Shown here piece by piece: positions 35,701 to 44,820 of a DNA stretch of 64,000 nt. The notes beneath the pieces were generated by a model, which saw only the letters and a program-made list of their open reading frames with translations, did not search any database and had not been told where the DNA came from. The translations under genes and the position numbers were made by a program. The stretch's first letter is position 1; each line of letters begins with the position of its first letter. Location: NCBI RefSeq assembly GCF_013364235.1, contig NZ_CP054919.1, positions 6,827,728-6,891,727 of the forward strand, read 5' to 3'. Source of the DNA: Kitasatospora sp. NA04385 (GTDB lineage Bacteria > Actinomycetota > Actinomycetes > Streptomycetales > Streptomycetaceae).

Positions 35701-35812
35701 CGTGCGGTGCGGTGGGGGTGGGGTGCGGTGGGGTGGGCGGGGCGGGGGCGGTGCTGGGGGTCGGGCTGGGCGGCGGGCGCGGTGCCGGGCTGGGCGGGGG
35801 TGCTGTCGGGGG
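35701..35812. repeat. G-run-rich divergent promoter region
   Basis: There are many runs of three to five G on the plus strand (GGTGGGGTGCGGTGGGGTGGGC and similar) between divergent tesB and the SWIM gene. The region is capable of quadruplex formation. No reading frame is credible. Confidence 0.6.
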
Positions 35813-35832
35813 CGGAGGTTAGCGTTCCGCCC

Positions 35833-37236
35833 ATGACCACGGCCGTACACGCCCTGCGCTACCTGCACCCCTCCGCGCTCCGCCCCAGCCGGCTGGACCT
35901 CGCCACCAGCGGCGGCGCCACCCCGCAGGGCGCGGCCGAGCACCCCAGGTTCTTCGCCGGCGTGCTGCGCCACCCCGACGCCGCGGCCGCCGCGCTGCTC
36001 GCCGTCGCCGACGTGGCCGCCGCCCGCTACCACCGGCCCGTCGGCGCCGCCTCGCTCGACCCCGTGGTCACCGCCGACGGCGACCGACTGCGCTTCGAGT
36101 CCTTCTCCGGCTGCGGCGGCGTGCACGCCCGGCTCGACGTGCTGCCCGAAGGGCTCGACGGCGCCGCCACCGGCCACGGCACCACCAACGTCGACGTCAA
36201 CGCCCCGCTGCGCGAGGCCCTGCGGCTGCGCACCCCCGGCGAACGGCTGCGGCTCGCCGTCGGCGCCGAGGAGCTGGCCGTCGGCGTCGGCGCCGGGGAA
36301 CTGGTCGAGCGCAAGGTCCCGCTGCCGCAGCGCTGGCTCAAGGGCTTCGCCGAGACCCAGGTCCTCACCGCCCGCTTCGACCGGCGCGCCGAACTGCCCG
36401 CCGCCGAAGCCGTCCGCTTCCTGCGCGCCCTGCCCACCACCGGCCGCGGCACCGTCCGCTGGGTCCTCCCGGCCGGGCCCGGCCTGCGCGCCACCTCCCG
36501 CCCCGGCCCCGGCGCGATCTGCCTGCCCGGCCCCGAACGGCTCTCCGCGCTGCGCCCGCTGCTGCGCCACGCCACCGCCCTGCACGTCTACGCCCCGCCC
36601 GGCACCCCCGCCGGACCCACCGCCTCCGCCTGGGAACTCGCCTTCCCCGGCGGCCGGTTGACGCTCACCCTGTCGCCCGACAGCTCCCGCGGCTTCTCCG
36701 GCGAGGGCGGCCTGCTCGACCTGCTTGCCGCCGACGTCCCCGCCGCGGACGTCGACGCGCTCGCCGCCCTGCTCGCCTGGGACCCGCGGATCGAACCCGC
36801 CGACCTGGCCGAGGACTCCGGCCTGGCCCCCGACCGGGTCCGGGCCGCCCTCGCCCACCTCGCCACCGGCGGCCAGATCGGCTACGACCTCGCCGAAGCC
36901 GCCCACTTCCACCGCCGACTCCCGTACGAGAGCGGCCGGGTGGAGGACCGCAACCCCCGGCTGCGGTCCGCCCGCGCCCTGCTCGCCGCCGACGCCGTCG
37001 GCCCGGTCACCGGCGACCTCCGGGTGGTCACGGTCGGCGACCACGTCCACCACGTCCGGGTCGGCGCCGACGGCACCGCCCTCGGCTGCACCTGCCGCTG
37101 GTGGGCCCGCCACCGGGGCGACCGCGGACCGTGCAGCCACGTGCTCGCGGTGCGGATGACGGGCCGGGCGGACTGGGCGGACGGTACGGACAGGGCGGAC
37201 TGGGCGGACGGTACGGACGGGGCGGCGCAGAAGTGA
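35833..37236 (+). CDS. SWIM zinc-finger protein
   Basis: The protein has 467 aa. The C-terminal SWIM motif CxC-x12-CxH is complete: Cys419, Cys421, Cys434, His436. The N-terminal two thirds are an alpha/beta region with no recognised domain; the stretch from 300 to 345 (DLLAADVPAADVDALAALL, DLAEDSGLAPDRVRAALAHL) looks like a winged helix. SWIM domains bind nucleic acid or protein. After the finger comes a repeated tail, two copies of DWADGTD. The stop overlaps the start of the DUF6493 gene (GTGA), so they are co-translated. Confidence 0.88.
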   Translation: MTTAVHALRYLHPSALRPSRLDLATSGGATPQGAAEHPRFFAGVLRHPDAAAAALLAVADVAAARYHRPVGAASLDPVVTADGDRLRFESFSGCGGVHARLDVLPEGLDGAATGHGTTNVDVNAPLREALRLRTPGERLRLAVGAEELAVGVGAGELVERKVPLPQRWLKGFAETQVLTARFDRRAELPAAEAVRFLRALPTTGRGTVRWVLPAGPGLRATSRPGPGAICLPGPERLSALRPLLRHATALHVYAPPGTPAGPTASAWELAFPGGRLTLTLSPDSSRGFSGEGGLLDLLAADVPAADVDALAALLAWDPRIEPADLAEDSGLAPDRVRAALAHLATGGQIGYDLAEAAHFHRRLPYESGRVEDRNPRLRSARALLAADAVGPVTGDLRVVTVGDHVHHVRVGADGTALGCTCRWWARHRGDRGPCSHVLAVRMTGRADWADGTDRADWADGTDGAAQK

Positions 37237-39878
37237 TCACCGTGGACTTCGTGACCGCGGTCCGGGAGGCCCGGACCCCGCTGGCCGCCGCCCTGGTCGG
37301 GCGGATGGCGGACGCCGAGCGCCGGGCCGCACTGCCCCGGCTCAAGCAGCTGCGCCGCGAACTGCGCGACAGCGACCAGGCCCGGGGCGGCGCCGTCACC
37401 GCCCTGCTGGTCGTCGGCGCCGTCTGCCACGCCGCCCCCTCCGGCGCCGCCGACTGGATCGCCGGCCGCGACTTCGACGTCCGGGCCTGGGACCAGCGAC
37501 CGCTGCTCGCCCTGCTGGACGGCCAACCCGCCGCCTGGCAGCGGGAAGTGGCGCTGCGGCTGGCCCGCCGCCCCGCCGATCCCGATGCCTGGGGCAGCCC
37601 CGTTCCCTACCAGGTCGCCGAGTACCTGCTGCGCCGCAGCGACACCCCGCCGCCCGCCGAACCGGGCTTCGTCACCGGATGGATGCGCGACCGCGGCAGT
37701 CCCGAACCCCGCCGCTGGCAACCGCAGTTGCCGCCTGGCCCCGACCTGTACGCCCGGCTGCGCGCCGACGGCTTCACGCCCGTCCTCGCCCCGTTGGTCT
37801 TCGACGTCGACAGCGTCCAGGAATTCTCCGGCCCCTGGGCCGCCAAGGACCTCGGACAGCGCTGGCCCGCCGTGCTGGCCCGGCTCGCCGCCGAGGGCGT
37901 CATCGACCGCCCGGCACTGATCGCCCGCGGCTTCGCCCGGCTGGTGCGCGGCGGCGGCCAGGGCGAGGTGCGGACCAGCCTGGAGGTGGTGCGTGCGTTG
38001 GAGCCGGGCGTTGCCGAACTGGCGGACAATCGGCGGGCGTTGTTGGCGTTGTTGGACGGTGACTCGGTGGTGGCCGGGTATGCGTTGGAGTCGTTGATGG
38101 TGTTGGAGGGTGCGGGGCTGCTGGGGGAGGGGGAGTTGGCGGAGGCGGCGGGGGTGGTGTTGGCGCGGCCGGAGAAGAAGTTGGTGCGGGCGCAGTTGGG
38201 TTGGCTGGACCGGGTGGCTGCTGGTGGTCGGGTGGAGGTGGCGTTGCGGGCGGTGGCGGGGTGTTTCGGGCATCCGGACCGGCAGGTGCAGGGGCAGGCG
38301 TTGAAGGTGGTGAAGCGCCATGTCCGTTCGGTGGAGGGGGAGTTGTTGGCGGAGTTGCGGGCGGCGGCGTTGCTGCTGGATCCGGCGCATGCCTCGGTGG
38401 CGGCTGAACTGCTGGGTGTGGAGGTGGTGTTGGACGCCTGGGTGGTGGAGGAGGACCGGTTGCCGGAGCCGCCCCGGCCGGTGGCGATGCCCGTGCCGCT
38501 GGCCACTCCCGCCGAGGTCGCCGAGGAGCTGGCCGCCGCGATGGCCGCTCCCGACGAGAGCACGGCCTTCGAACGCGTCCTGGACGGCCTGACCCGCCAG
38601 GTCTGGGCGGACCGGGGCGCCCTCGCCGCCGCCCTCGCCCCCGTCCTGCCCGAGAACGAATGGCGGGTGCTCGGCGTCCTGGCCGGTGCCGCCACCGGCG
38701 CCGTCCCCGAGCAGCGCGTCCGGGCAGCCCTGCAGTCCCGGCAGGGCCGGATGTTCAGCGCCTGGGAATTCCGCGGCCCCGTCGGCGAGTTCCTCGCCGC
38801 CCGGCTGCACGAGACCGCCTGGCGGCTGGCCGCCGACCCGGTGCCGTTCCTGCTGTCCACCCCGACCTGGCGCCACGGATCGCTGGACGCACGGGAGTTG
38901 GTGGCCAGGCTGGCCCGCTACGAGGAACTCGGCGTCCGGCCCGGGCCGGTCGACTTCGCACTCGCCCTGCTGCGGACGGTCGGCGATGGCAGCGAGGGCG
39001 CGGAGGCGCTGACCTCGCCCGCCGGGCGGCAGTTGGCGGCCTGGCTGCGCGGCGGCGGGCTGCCCCGGCGGACGAGCACCGTCGTACCGCCCGGCACCTG
39101 GAAGACCGGGGTCTGGTGCGCGGACTTCCGCCGGTACTCGGCCCAGCCCGAACTGGCGGAACACGCGTGGACGTGCCTCGCCGCACCCGCCCTGGACGTG
39201 CCCGGGATCGCGGACGCGGACACCCCGCCCGCGGTCCTGCTGGCCCTGCTCGGCCCGTCCGAGCCCTTCTTCCGCCGCTCCGCCGTCGAGGGCGCCGTGC
39301 CCAGCGCCCGCTGGACCGCCCTGCTCCCGCACCACCGCGAGGAGTCGGCGCTGCGCATCACCGGCCAGCTCGCCCAGTCCGCCGACACCACCCCCGTCGG
39401 GGGTGCTCCCCGGCTGCTGCCGCTGCTCGCCGAGGCCGACGGCCCCTGCGGCCTCGCCGTCCACCAGGCGCTCGCCTACGGTCTCGGCGCCGGCCACGCC
39501 GAGGACCGCTCCGCGACGGTCGACGCCCTGCTCTCGTTCGCCGCCCAACAGCAGCTCGACCCGGCCGAGTTGGCCCGCGAGGTGCTCGAACTGCTCGCCC
39601 TCGGCGCCGTCAAGCCCAACCGCCTCGCCGCCGCCCTCGCCGAACTCGCCGACCCCGCGCCCCGGCTCACCTGGAGCATCCTGGCGGTCCTCGTCCCCGG
39701 CCTGCTCGACGGCCGACCCCCGCGCGGCGCGGCCGACCTGCTCACCGTCGCGGTCGACGCCGCCCGCCGCAGCGGCGCCCGCGGCCCGATCGACGCGGTG
39801 ACCCGCACCGCCGCCCGCAAGGGAAGCACCAAACTGCTCGCGGAGACCCGGAACCTGGCCGCCGTGCTCGGCGACTGA
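37233..39878 (+). CDS. DUF6493-type helical-repeat protein, paralogue 1
   Basis: The protein has 881 aa from a GTG overlapping the SWIM stop. It is almost entirely Ala/Leu/Arg helices with repeating pairs, consistent with a HEAT-like solenoid; there is no signal peptide or membrane segment. It is homologous end to end to the next gene. Residues 253-453 are encoded by a 603-bp core that is almost identical in both genes and uses unusual codons. The family is recognised as a partner of SWIM proteins in streptomycetes; the molecular role is unknown. Scaffolding of nucleic-acid or ATPase partners is a guess based on architecture. Confidence 0.8.
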   Translation: MITVDFVTAVREARTPLAAALVGRMADAERRAALPRLKQLRRELRDSDQARGGAVTALLVVGAVCHAAPSGAADWIAGRDFDVRAWDQRPLLALLDGQPAAWQREVALRLARRPADPDAWGSPVPYQVAEYLLRRSDTPPPAEPGFVTGWMRDRGSPEPRRWQPQLPPGPDLYARLRADGFTPVLAPLVFDVDSVQEFSGPWAAKDLGQRWPAVLARLAAEGVIDRPALIARGFARLVRGGGQGEVRTSLEVVRALEPGVAELADNRRALLALLDGDSVVAGYALESLMVLEGAGLLGEGELAEAAGVVLARPEKKLVRAQLGWLDRVAAGGRVEVALRAVAGCFGHPDRQVQGQALKVVKRHVRSVEGELLAELRAAALLLDPAHASVAAELLGVEVVLDAWVVEEDRLPEPPRPVAMPVPLATPAEVAEELAAAMAAPDESTAFERVLDGLTRQVWADRGALAAALAPVLPENEWRVLGVLAGAATGAVPEQRVRAALQSRQGRMFSAWEFRGPVGEFLAARLHETAWRLAADPVPFLLSTPTWRHGSLDARELVARLARYEELGVRPGPVDFALALLRTVGDGSEGAEALTSPAGRQLAAWLRGGGLPRRTSTVVPPGTWKTGVWCADFRRYSAQPELAEHAWTCLAAPALDVPGIADADTPPAVLLALLGPSEPFFRRSAVEGAVPSARWTALLPHHREESALRITGQLAQSADTTPVGGAPRLLPLLAEADGPCGLAVHQALAYGLGAGHAEDRSATVDALLSFAAQQQLDPAELAREVLELLALGAVKPNRLAAALAELADPAPRLTWSILAVLVPGLLDGRPPRGAADLLTVAVDAARRSGARGPIDAVTRTAARKGSTKLLAETRNLAAVLGD
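37989..38591 (+). repeat. 603-bp near-identical core, copy 1
   Basis: It differs from copy 2 at six positions by eye with no gaps, while DNA on both sides is strongly diverged. About the first 490 bp use TTG for leucine (about twenty times) and G- or T-ending codons, in contrast to CTG/CTC and GCC in the flanks. Confidence 0.93.
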
Positions 39879-39922
39879 CCGGCCACCCGCAGAACGACGG
39901 ACGACGAGGAACGGAGCGGAAC

Positions 39923-42538
39923 ATGGACCTGGTGACGGCGATCCGGAACGCGGACCCGGCGCGAGCCGCCGAACTGGTGGCGGGAATGGACGGGGCGCGG
40001 CGGAGCGCCGAACTGCCCGGCCTGGAGGCGCTGCGCCGCGAACTCATCCGCCGGGACAGCGTCCGGCCCGGCTGGGACGCTCTCCTGGTCGTCGGAGCCG
40101 TCTGCCACAGCACCCCCGCCGGGGCCGCGGACTGGCTCGCCCGCGGCGAACTCGACAGCCACGGCGCCTGGGACCGCCCGCCGCTGATCGGCCTGCTGGA
40201 CGGCCAACCCGCCGCCTGGCAGCGGGAGACGGGCCTCCGACTGGCCAACCGGCGGGCGGGGAGGGCCGACGACTGGGGATCGGGCCTGCTCTTCGGCATC
40301 GCCGAACACCTGCTGCGCCGCAGCGACACCCCGCCGCCCGCCGAACCGGGCTTCGTCGTCGACTGGATGCGGGACCGCAGCTCCGCCCTGTTCCGCAGCG
40401 CCGTCACCGTCCTGCCGCCCGACGTCGACCTCCGCACCCGGCTGCGCGCGGACAGCTTCACCCCCGTCCTGGCCCCGCTGGTCTTCGAGGGCCCCACCGC
40501 CCGCTGGTTCGACCACTTCGCCCGCCGCGACGACGCCGAGCGCTGGACCCCCGCCCTGGTCGCCCTGGTCGCCGACGGCACCATCGACCGGGCGCCCTTC
40601 CTCGCCCGCGGCTTCGCCCGGCTGGTCCGCGGCGGGGCGCCCGGCGAACTGCGCACCTACCTGGACCTGGTGCGTGCGTTGGAGCCGGGTGTTGCTGAAC
40701 TGGCGGACAATCGGCGGGCGTTGTTGGCGTTGTTGGATGGTGACTCGGTGGTGGCCGGGTATGCGTTGGAGTCGTTGATGGTGTTGGAGGGTGCGGGGCT
40801 GCTGGGGGAGGGGGAGTTGGCGGAGGCGGCGGGGGTGGTGTTGGCGCGGCCGGAGAAGAAGTTGGTGCGGGCGCAGTTGGGTTGGCTGGACCGGGTGGCT
40901 GCTGGTGGTCGGGTGGAGGTGGCGTTGCGGGCGGTGGCGGGGTGTTTCGGGCATCCGGACCGGCAGGTGCAGGGGCAGGCGTTGAAGGTGGTGAAGCGCC
41001 ATGTCCGTTCGGTGGAGGGGGAGTTGTTGGCGGAGTTGCGGGCGGCGGCGTTGCTGCTGGATCCGGCGCATGCCTCGGTGGCGGCTGAACTGCTGGGTGT
41101 GGAGGTGGTGTTGGATGCCTGGGTGGTGGTGGAGGACCGGTTGCCGGAGCCGCCCCGGCCGGTGGCGATGCCCGTGCCGCTGGCCACTCCCGCCGAGGTC
41201 GCCGAGGAGTTGGCCGCCGCGATGGCCGCTCCCGACGAGAGCACGGCCTTCGAACGCGTCCTGGACGGCCTGGCCCGGCACGCCTGGCAGGACCGGACCG
41301 CCCTCGCCGCCGCCCTCGCCCCGCTCCGGCCGACCTGGGAGCCGCTACACGTCCTCGCCCGGATCGCCGCCGGCACCGCCCACCCCGAAGACCTGCCGCC
41401 GCTGCTCCAGTACCGCTACCAGTACGGCGGCGTCTTCGGCTCGGTGCTCGCCGCCCGCCTGCACGAGACCGCCCACCGGCTGGCCGCCGACCCGGTCCCG
41501 TTCCTGCTGTCCACCCCGACCTGGTGCAACGGCGCCCTGGACGGACGGGAGTTGGTGGCGAGGCTGGCCCGCTACGAGGAACTCGGCGTCCGGCCCGGGC
41601 CGGTGGACTTCGCGCAGGCGTTGCTGCGGACGGCGGGCGACGGGAGCGAGGGCGCGGAGGCGCTGACCTCGCCCGCCGGACAGCGGCTGGCGGCCTGGCT
41701 GCGCGGCGGCGGACTGCCCCGGCGGGAGAGCACCGTCGTACCGCCGGGAACGGCATCGGGGACGGTGCAGGAAACAGCACCGGGAACGGCACCGGGAACG
41801 GTGCAGGAAACAGCACCAGGGAAGGCGTCGGGGACGGTGCGGCACCGGCACTGTGAGCAGCCCGCGCCGGCCGCCGACCGGCTGGACCTGCTCGCGGTGG
41901 CGGACGGGGCACAGGTGCCGGAGCCGATCCGGCTGCTGCTCGGGCCGCGCCGGGAAGCCGAGGAGCACTACTGGGGCAGGGCCTGGCAGATCGACGGGCG
42001 CGCCACCGCGATCCTCCCCCGGCACCGCGAGGAGACCGCCGTCCGCCTCGTCCCCCGGCTCGGCGACGACCGGCTGCCGCTCCTGCTGGCGGAGAACACC
42101 GGGCCCTGCGGCCCCGCCGTCCACCTGCTGCTCGCCCTCTCCTGCGGCACGGAATCCGAGCGGGGCCGGGCCGCCGCCGTCGACGCGCTGCTCTCGTTCG
42201 CCGCCCAGCGGGCCGTCGACCCGGGCGCCCTGGGGCGCGCGGCCGGCGCGCTCGTCCGCGACGGCGCGGTCCGGCCCAACCGCCTGGCCCGCACCCTCAC
42301 CGAGCTCGCCGCCGCCGGAGCGCCCCGGCTGGCCTGGGACGTCCTGGCCGCGCTGCTGCCCGTCCTGCTGGCGGCGCCGGTGCCCAGGGGCGCCGCGGAG
42401 CTGCTGGCCACGGCGGTCGACCGGGCCCGCGAGACGGGCGCGCGCGGCGGCATCGACGCGGTGACGCGGGTCGCGACGGGCGGCGGGCGCAGCCGTACGG
42501 TCACCGAGGCGGGGAACCTGGCGGCGGTGCTCGGGTAG
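39923..42538 (+). CDS. DUF6493-type helical-repeat protein, paralogue 2
   Basis: The protein has 871 aa from an ATG with GGAGCGG upstream, 44 bp after paralogue 1 in the same operon. Architecture is the same: Ala/Leu-rich helical repeats, cytosolic. Residues 250-450 come from the shared 603-bp core. Near residues 610-640 it carries a low-complexity linker of PGT-ASGTVQETAPGT-type repeats encoded by a minisatellite, replacing an ordinary segment in paralogue 1 (TWKTGVWCADFRRYS). The C-terminal 200 residues resemble paralogue 1 again. Function is unknown. Confidence 0.8.
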   Translation: MDLVTAIRNADPARAAELVAGMDGARRSAELPGLEALRRELIRRDSVRPGWDALLVVGAVCHSTPAGAADWLARGELDSHGAWDRPPLIGLLDGQPAAWQRETGLRLANRRAGRADDWGSGLLFGIAEHLLRRSDTPPPAEPGFVVDWMRDRSSALFRSAVTVLPPDVDLRTRLRADSFTPVLAPLVFEGPTARWFDHFARRDDAERWTPALVALVADGTIDRAPFLARGFARLVRGGAPGELRTYLDLVRALEPGVAELADNRRALLALLDGDSVVAGYALESLMVLEGAGLLGEGELAEAAGVVLARPEKKLVRAQLGWLDRVAAGGRVEVALRAVAGCFGHPDRQVQGQALKVVKRHVRSVEGELLAELRAAALLLDPAHASVAAELLGVEVVLDAWVVVEDRLPEPPRPVAMPVPLATPAEVAEELAAAMAAPDESTAFERVLDGLARHAWQDRTALAAALAPLRPTWEPLHVLARIAAGTAHPEDLPPLLQYRYQYGGVFGSVLAARLHETAHRLAADPVPFLLSTPTWCNGALDGRELVARLARYEELGVRPGPVDFAQALLRTAGDGSEGAEALTSPAGQRLAAWLRGGGLPRRESTVVPPGTASGTVQETAPGTAPGTVQETAPGKASGTVRHRHCEQPAPAADRLDLLAVADGAQVPEPIRLLLGPRREAEEHYWGRAWQIDGRATAILPRHREETAVRLVPRLGDDRLPLLLAENTGPCGPAVHLLLALSCGTESERGRAAAVDALLSFAAQRAVDPGALGRAAGALVRDGAVRPNRLARTLTELAAAGAPRLAWDVLAALLPVLLAAPVPRGAAELLATAVDRARETGARGGIDAVTRVATGGGRSRTVTEAGNLAAVLG
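40670..41272 (+). repeat. 603-bp near-identical core, copy 2
   Basis: This is the second copy of the core, exactly 2681 bp downstream of copy 1 and in the same codon phase. The six differences by eye are five C-to-T and one A-to-T relative to copy 1; only one changes the protein (Glu to Val). Confidence 0.93.
41749..41845 (+). repeat. In-frame minisatellite encoding a PGT/ETAPGT linker
   Basis: Tandem GGGAACGGYRYCGGGRACGGTG and CAGGAAACAGCACC elements alternate. They use ACA and GCA codons that are rare in the surrounding gene. The length stays a multiple of three, so the frame is kept. Confidence 0.8.
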
Positions 42539-42572
42539 GGCGCCTCCCCGGGCCGGGCCCGGCGGGCCGGGG

Positions 42573-43280
42573 TCACTCCAGGCCGGTGCGGCCGGGCGCC
42601 CAGAAGGGCTTGGTGAGGACGTCGCGCCGGTCCCAGCCGCGCTCGCGCACCAGGTGGTCGCGGACCAGCCGGACGGTGCCGACCTCACCGGCCAGGTAGG
42701 CGGTGCCGGGGGTCGGCGGCAGGTCGAGCGCCGCGACCGCCGCGACCAGTCCGGCCGACCCGGCGGCGGGCCGCCCGCCCCGGTGGACCCACCGCACGCC
42801 CGGGATCGGGAGCCGGTCGTCCTCGCCGTCCACCTCGACGACGGCGTGCGCCCGGGCCCCGGGCCCCAGGGCGGCCAGCATCGGGCCGAAGGCGGCGGAG
42901 GCGGTCTCCTCGCCGACGAACAGGTGGTGGGCGGAGGGACGGGTGACGAACCGCCCCTCCGGCTTGCCGAGCCGCACCCGGTCGCCGGGCCGGGCGGTGC
43001 GGCCCCAGGCGGCGCCGGGGCCGCCGCCGTGGTCCAGCACCCGCAGCTCCAGCCGGTCGCCCCGGTGCGACCACACCGAGTAGGTGCGCAGGGTGCCGAC
43101 CAGGCGGTCGACCAGCGAGTCCGACCCGCCGACCTGGACGCGCACCTGCTGTCCGGGGACGACGGTCAGGTCCGCCAGCCGCGGGCCGGTCAGGGTGAGG
43201 GCGCGCCAGCGGCGGCCGAGCGGTTCGTTGGCGGTGACGGTGGCGGGGAGCAGGAAGGGGTCGAGCAGACGGCGTGGCAC
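42573..43280 (-). CDS. Siderophore-interacting protein (FAD-dependent ferric reductase family)
   Basis: The protein has 235 aa. The N-terminal flavin barrel carries the motif RTYSVWSHRGDRLEL, followed by GPGAAWGRTARPGDRVRLGKPEGRF. The C-terminal SIP domain has LFVGEETASAAFGPMLAAL, VRWVHRGG, and AYLAGEVGTVRLVRDHLVRERGW. Members reduce ferric siderophores to release iron in the cytosol. It is last in an operon with an MFS exporter and an epimerase-like gene. Confidence 0.9.
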   Translation of the reverse strand: MPRRLLDPFLLPATVTANEPLGRRWRALTLTGPRLADLTVVPGQQVRVQVGGSDSLVDRLVGTLRTYSVWSHRGDRLELRVLDHGGGPGAAWGRTARPGDRVRLGKPEGRFVTRPSAHHLFVGEETASAAFGPMLAALGPGARAHAVVEVDGEDDRLPIPGVRWVHRGGRPAAGSAGLVAAVAALDLPPTPGTAYLAGEVGTVRLVRDHLVRERGWDRRDVLTKPFWAPGRTGLE

Positions 43281-43296
43281 GGTGGGTTCCTCCCGT

Positions 43297-44820
43297 TCAG
43301 TCGGTGCGGCCGGCCCGGCGGGCGGCGAGGACGACCACGGCGCCCGCGGCCAGGGTGACCGCGCCCGCGACGTGCAGGGCGGAGGCCGCCCCGGTCACGA
43401 AGGCGTCGAGGACGGCGCTCCGGTCGGCCGGTGCCGCCGCCAGTGCGGCGGGAACGGAGTGCCGCCCGCGCGCGGCGGCGGGCAGCGCGGAGGCGAAGAC
43501 CGAGGTCAGCACGGTACCGGCGACGGCGACGCCCAGCGCGCTGCCCAACTCCCGGGTGGCGGACTGCAGTCCGCCGGCGACACCGGCCCGGTGGGCGGGC
43601 AGGGACGAGGTCAGCTCGACCGTCAGGACCGGCATCGCGAGCGCGAACCCGGTGCCGATCACGACCAGCCAGAGCGCGTACAGCGGGTAGCCGGCGTGCG
43701 CGGCCGAGGCCAGCCCGAACAGGCCGCCGCCCAGGCACCCGAAGGCGAGCAGCAGGGTGGCCGCGAAGCCGATCCGCTCGGCCAGCGCGGGGGCGAACCG
43801 GGCGCCGACGATCATGGGCAGCACCAGCGGGAGGATCGCGACACCGGTCTGCAACAGGGAGAAGCCGCGCCCGTACTGCAGCAGCGAGGCGTTCAGGTAG
43901 AACAGCGCGAAGCTGCCGAAGAACATCACGAACATGCCCAGGCTCGCGGCGCTCAGCATCGGGATCCGGAACAGCCGGGGGTCGAGCAGCGGGTGCGCGG
44001 TGCGCAGCCCGACCAGCACCCAGGCCGTCCAGAGCAGGGCGCTGACCGCGAAGGCGCCGACCACCAGCGGGCTCGCCCAGCCGGAGCCGGGGCCCTCGAT
44101 GATGCCGACCAGCAGCGCCACGGTGGCGAGCACCAGCAGCGTGGTGCCGGCCGGGTCCAGCGAGCGGGGGCTGCGCCCGCTGCGGCGGACGGTGAGCGCG
44201 ACGCCCAGCGCGCAGGCCAGGGCGAGCGGGACGACGGCCCAGAACAGCAGCCGCCAGGAGCCGGACGACAGCAGCGCGCCGCCGCCCAGGTTGCCGATCA
44301 GGCCGCCCAGCCCGGCGACCGCGCCCCACAGCGCCAGCGCCCGGCCGCGCCGCTCGGGGCGGGTGGCGTGCACCAGCACGCCGACGCCGTTGGGCAGCAC
44401 GAGGGCCGCCCCGACGCCGCTGACCACCCGGCCGACCAGCATGACGCCGGTGCTCGGCGCCGCGGCGGTGAGCGCGGCCCCGGCGGCGAAGGCCAGCAGC
44501 CCGGCGAGCAGGGCGCCCTTGCGGCCGAACCGGTCGCCCGCGGCGCCGCCGGGGATGACCAGGCAGGCGAAGACCAGGACGTAGGCGTCGACGATCCACA
44601 GCAACTGCGCGGGGCTGGGGTGCAGCGGGCCGGCGGCGAGCATCGGCACCGCCAGGTTGATCGCCGCGACCAGGCCGACGACCAGGACGGTGCAGACCGA
44701 CACCCAGGCCAGGACGAGCGTCTCGGTGCGGCGGACGCCCGCGGCCCCGGCGGGTTCGGCGGGCCCGGTGGGCCCGGTGGACGGGGGTATGGCGGCGGTG
44801 CCGGAGGGCGTGGTGGTCAT
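43297..44820 (-). CDS. MFS exporter, DHA2/EmrB-like
   Basis: The protein has 507 aa with 14 predicted helices. Motif A is GGAAGDRFGRKGALLAG, and motif C-like glycine-rich sequence occurs in GRVVSGVGAALVLPNGVGVL. The ATG overlaps the stop of the epimerase-like gene. Such proteins expel drugs or small metabolites with proton exchange. Location between a siderophore-interacting protein and a TetR-controlled promoter allows either siderophore export or drug efflux. Confidence 0.9.
   Translation of the reverse strand: MTTTPSGTAAIPPSTGPTGPAEPAGAAGVRRTETLVLAWVSVCTVLVVGLVAAINLAVPMLAAGPLHPSPAQLLWIVDAYVLVFACLVIPGGAAGDRFGRKGALLAGLLAFAAGAALTAAAPSTGVMLVGRVVSGVGAALVLPNGVGVLVHATRPERRGRALALWGAVAGLGGLIGNLGGGALLSSGSWRLLFWAVVPLALACALGVALTVRRSGRSPRSLDPAGTTLLVLATVALLVGIIEGPGSGWASPLVVGAFAVSALLWTAWVLVGLRTAHPLLDPRLFRIPMLSAASLGMFVMFFGSFALFYLNASLLQYGRGFSLLQTGVAILPLVLPMIVGARFAPALAERIGFAATLLLAFGCLGGGLFGLASAAHAGYPLYALWLVVIGTGFALAMPVLTVELTSSLPAHRAGVAGGLQSATRELGSALGVAVAGTVLTSVFASALPAAARGRHSVPAALAAAPADRSAVLDAFVTGAASALHVAGAVTLAAGAVVVLAARRAGRTD

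Noticed and set aside
37989..41272. The two 603-bp copies as an insertion sequence or transposon
   Set aside because: No terminal inverted repeats or transposase; both copies lie at the homologous position and in frame in paralogous genes.
37233..42538. Assembly artefact duplicating one DUF6493 gene
   Set aside because: Flanking parts of the two genes are strongly diverged and six differences exist in the core, so two real genes are present; long reads would still be the decisive check.
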